From Candidatus Bathyarchaeota archaeon (GTDB lineage: Archaea; Thermoproteota; Bathyarchaeia; Bathyarchaeales; Bathycorpusculaceae): DNA of 5,277 nucleotides. The position numbers and the translations under genes are program-made. The stretch is from positions 1 through 5,277 of the forward strand of contig PIYA01000060.1 in assembly GCA_003601785.1 (NCBI GenBank), written 5' to 3'. Positions 4,263 through 5,277 of this stretch are shown here, piece after piece. A model generated the notes under the pieces. That model searched no databases, was not told the origin of the DNA, and was given only the letters and a program-made list of their open reading frames with translations. How positions within the stretch are numbered: position 1 is the stretch's first letter; the number at the start of each line of letters is the position of its first letter.

Positions 4263-5277
4263 ATGAAAACTTATAGAAAAGGCAGAGTTCCAAGGTTTAA
4301 AGTGAAGAAGGTTGAAAAACCACCCTACATCATTGACAAATCCAAACTCCATAGGTTTCACAGCAGAAACACGGTTTTCGAAAGAGTTATGTGGGACCCC
4401 TCGTGGAAAGGCTACAACCGAATGTATGACGAAAACGTACCCAACATGGTTATTGACGGAAAACCCGGATATTCAAGAGTGGATTTCGCTTTAGCATACG
4501 CTTCATGGATAGTGCACGACGCATTTGAAGGGGGCTTCTCATGGAAAAAAATCAAACCGTACAGAACTTCCGTCGACACAATAGGAATCGATTGGACAAA
4601 AACAAAATATGATGTTAACGACACACGTGAGATGAGCAAACAGGTTAAACGAGCTGCGAAGCTTTTCGGAGCGTCCCTCGTCGGAATCTGCAAGCTTAAT
4701 AGAGAATGGCTGTACGCAGATGTTGATGTTCCGGAAAAATTTGAGAACGCCATTGTCATGGCTATCGCTATGGATGCTGATGGAATCGCAACCTCTCCTG
4801 CTGTTCCGGCTGCAGCAGCCACCGGGGTGGGATATTCGAGAATGGCTTTCACTCTCGCATGTGTAGGCGAGTTTATTCGAAACCTTGGATACGAGGCGAT
4901 TCAGTGCGGAAACGACACTGCTTTAAGCATTCCCCTCGCGATTGACGCTGGACTCGGAGAGTTAGGTCGCAACGGCTTATTGATAACACCTCAGTACGGT
5001 CCAAGAGTTAGACTCTGCAAAATTCTCACAGATCTTCCGTTAGAACCAGACAAACCGATAGAGTTCGGCGTGAAAGAATTCTGCAAAAAATGTAAGCTGT
5101 GCGCTGAACACTGCGAAGCTGGAGCGATTTCTATGGATGACGAACCAAGCTTTGAGATAAAGTGCAAATCGAACAACCCTGGAGCCCTAAAATGGTACGT
5201 TGACGTTGAAAAATGTTACCTTTACTGGTGTGAAAACGGCATAGACTGCTCAACATGCATAAAGGTCTGCCCCTATA
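4263..5277 (+). CDS. rdhA: Reductive dehalogenase (RdhA) family protein, cytoplasmic type, 3' end outside window
   Basis: The frame is open from ATG 4263 through the right edge, giving 338 residues. RdhA enzymes are corrinoid and iron-sulfur proteins that reductively remove halogens from organohalides. The core reads GYSRMAF (190-196), GND (216-218), GLGELGRNGLL (230-240), YGPRVRLCKILTDLPL (245-260). Y191, N217 and R250 match the PceA active-site residues Tyr246, Asn272 and Arg305 with identical gaps of 26 and 33. One cluster motif is C274-x2-C277-x2-C280-x3-C284; the second is C318, C329-x2-C332-x3-C336-P. An in-frame TGA at 4257-4259 excludes a longer start. The N-terminus, MKTYRKGRVPRFKVKK, has neither a Tat RR motif nor a hydrophobic segment, so the protein should stay in the cytoplasm. 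No rdhB anchor gene is visible. The related QueG is less likely given the long N-terminal domain. The substrate is unknown, and dehalogenation itself is inferred. Confidence 0.88.
   Translation, partial: MKTYRKGRVPRFKVKKVEKPPYIIDKSKLHRFHSRNTVFERVMWDPSWKGYNRMYDENVPNMVIDGKPGYSRVDFALAYASWIVHDAFEGGFSWKKIKPYRTSVDTIGIDWTKTKYDVNDTREMSKQVKRAAKLFGASLVGICKLNREWLYADVDVPEKFENAIVMAIAMDADGIATSPAVPAAAATGVGYSRMAFTLACVGEFIRNLGYEAIQCGNDTALSIPLAIDAGLGELGRNGLLITPQYGPRVRLCKILTDLPLEPDKPIEFGVKEFCKKCKLCAEHCEAGAISMDDEPSFEIKCKSNNPGALKWYVDVEKCYLYWCENGIDCSTCIKVCPY

Noticed and set aside
4412..4852. Minus-strand frame of 146 codons
   Set aside because: It is antisense to the RdhA core, including the YSRMA active-site segment, which is clearly coding on the plus strand.

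Overview
The window most likely comes from an archaeon, probably a mesophilic TACK-type lineage such as Bathyarchaeia; that placement is inferred. The support is an archaeal-style PhoU protein, TATA-like boxes in front of genes, GGTG-type Shine-Dalgarno sites, heavy use of AGA/AGG for arginine, and an exported GOLD-domain protein. No rRNA, tRNA, CRISPR or insertion sequence is visible. No gene-free stretch exceeds 300 bases; the longest is the 175-base divergent region before the last gene.

Layout: (1) 1-483 (+), the 3' end of a PhoU-type phosphate regulator, cut by the left edge. (2) 606-1568 (+), a 6-phosphofructokinase with an ATP-type donor site but two unusual active-site residues. (3) 2603-1575 (-), a second phosphofructokinase with the signature of a pyrophosphate-dependent enzyme; it meets the first tail to tail with 6 bases between them. 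(4) 3532-2615 (-), a class II fructose-bisphosphate aldolase that forms an operon with gene 3; the downstream ribosome site overlaps the aldolase stop codon. (5) 4087-3629 (-), a secreted or membrane-anchored protein resembling emp24/GOLD proteins, with a TTG start. (6) 4263 to the right edge (+), the first 338 codons of a reductive dehalogenase (RdhA) family protein, divergent from gene 5 and read off the end of the window.

How they fit: genes 2-4 form a compact module for interconverting fructose 6-phosphate, fructose 1,6-bisphosphate and the triose phosphates. The aldolase/PPi-PFK pair should be reversible and could serve glycolysis and gluconeogenesis, while the ATP-type enzyme, if active, would drive glycolysis only. 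All three enzymes resemble bacterial families rather than the ADP-PFK and class I or bifunctional aldolases usual in archaea, which suggests acquisition by transfer. The RdhA-like protein keeps the Tyr/Asn/Arg active-site set of the tetrachloroethene dehalogenase PceA at identical spacing, plus two iron-sulfur cluster motifs. It has no Tat signal, so it should be a cytoplasmic corrinoid/Fe-S enzyme. It is the most notable gene here.
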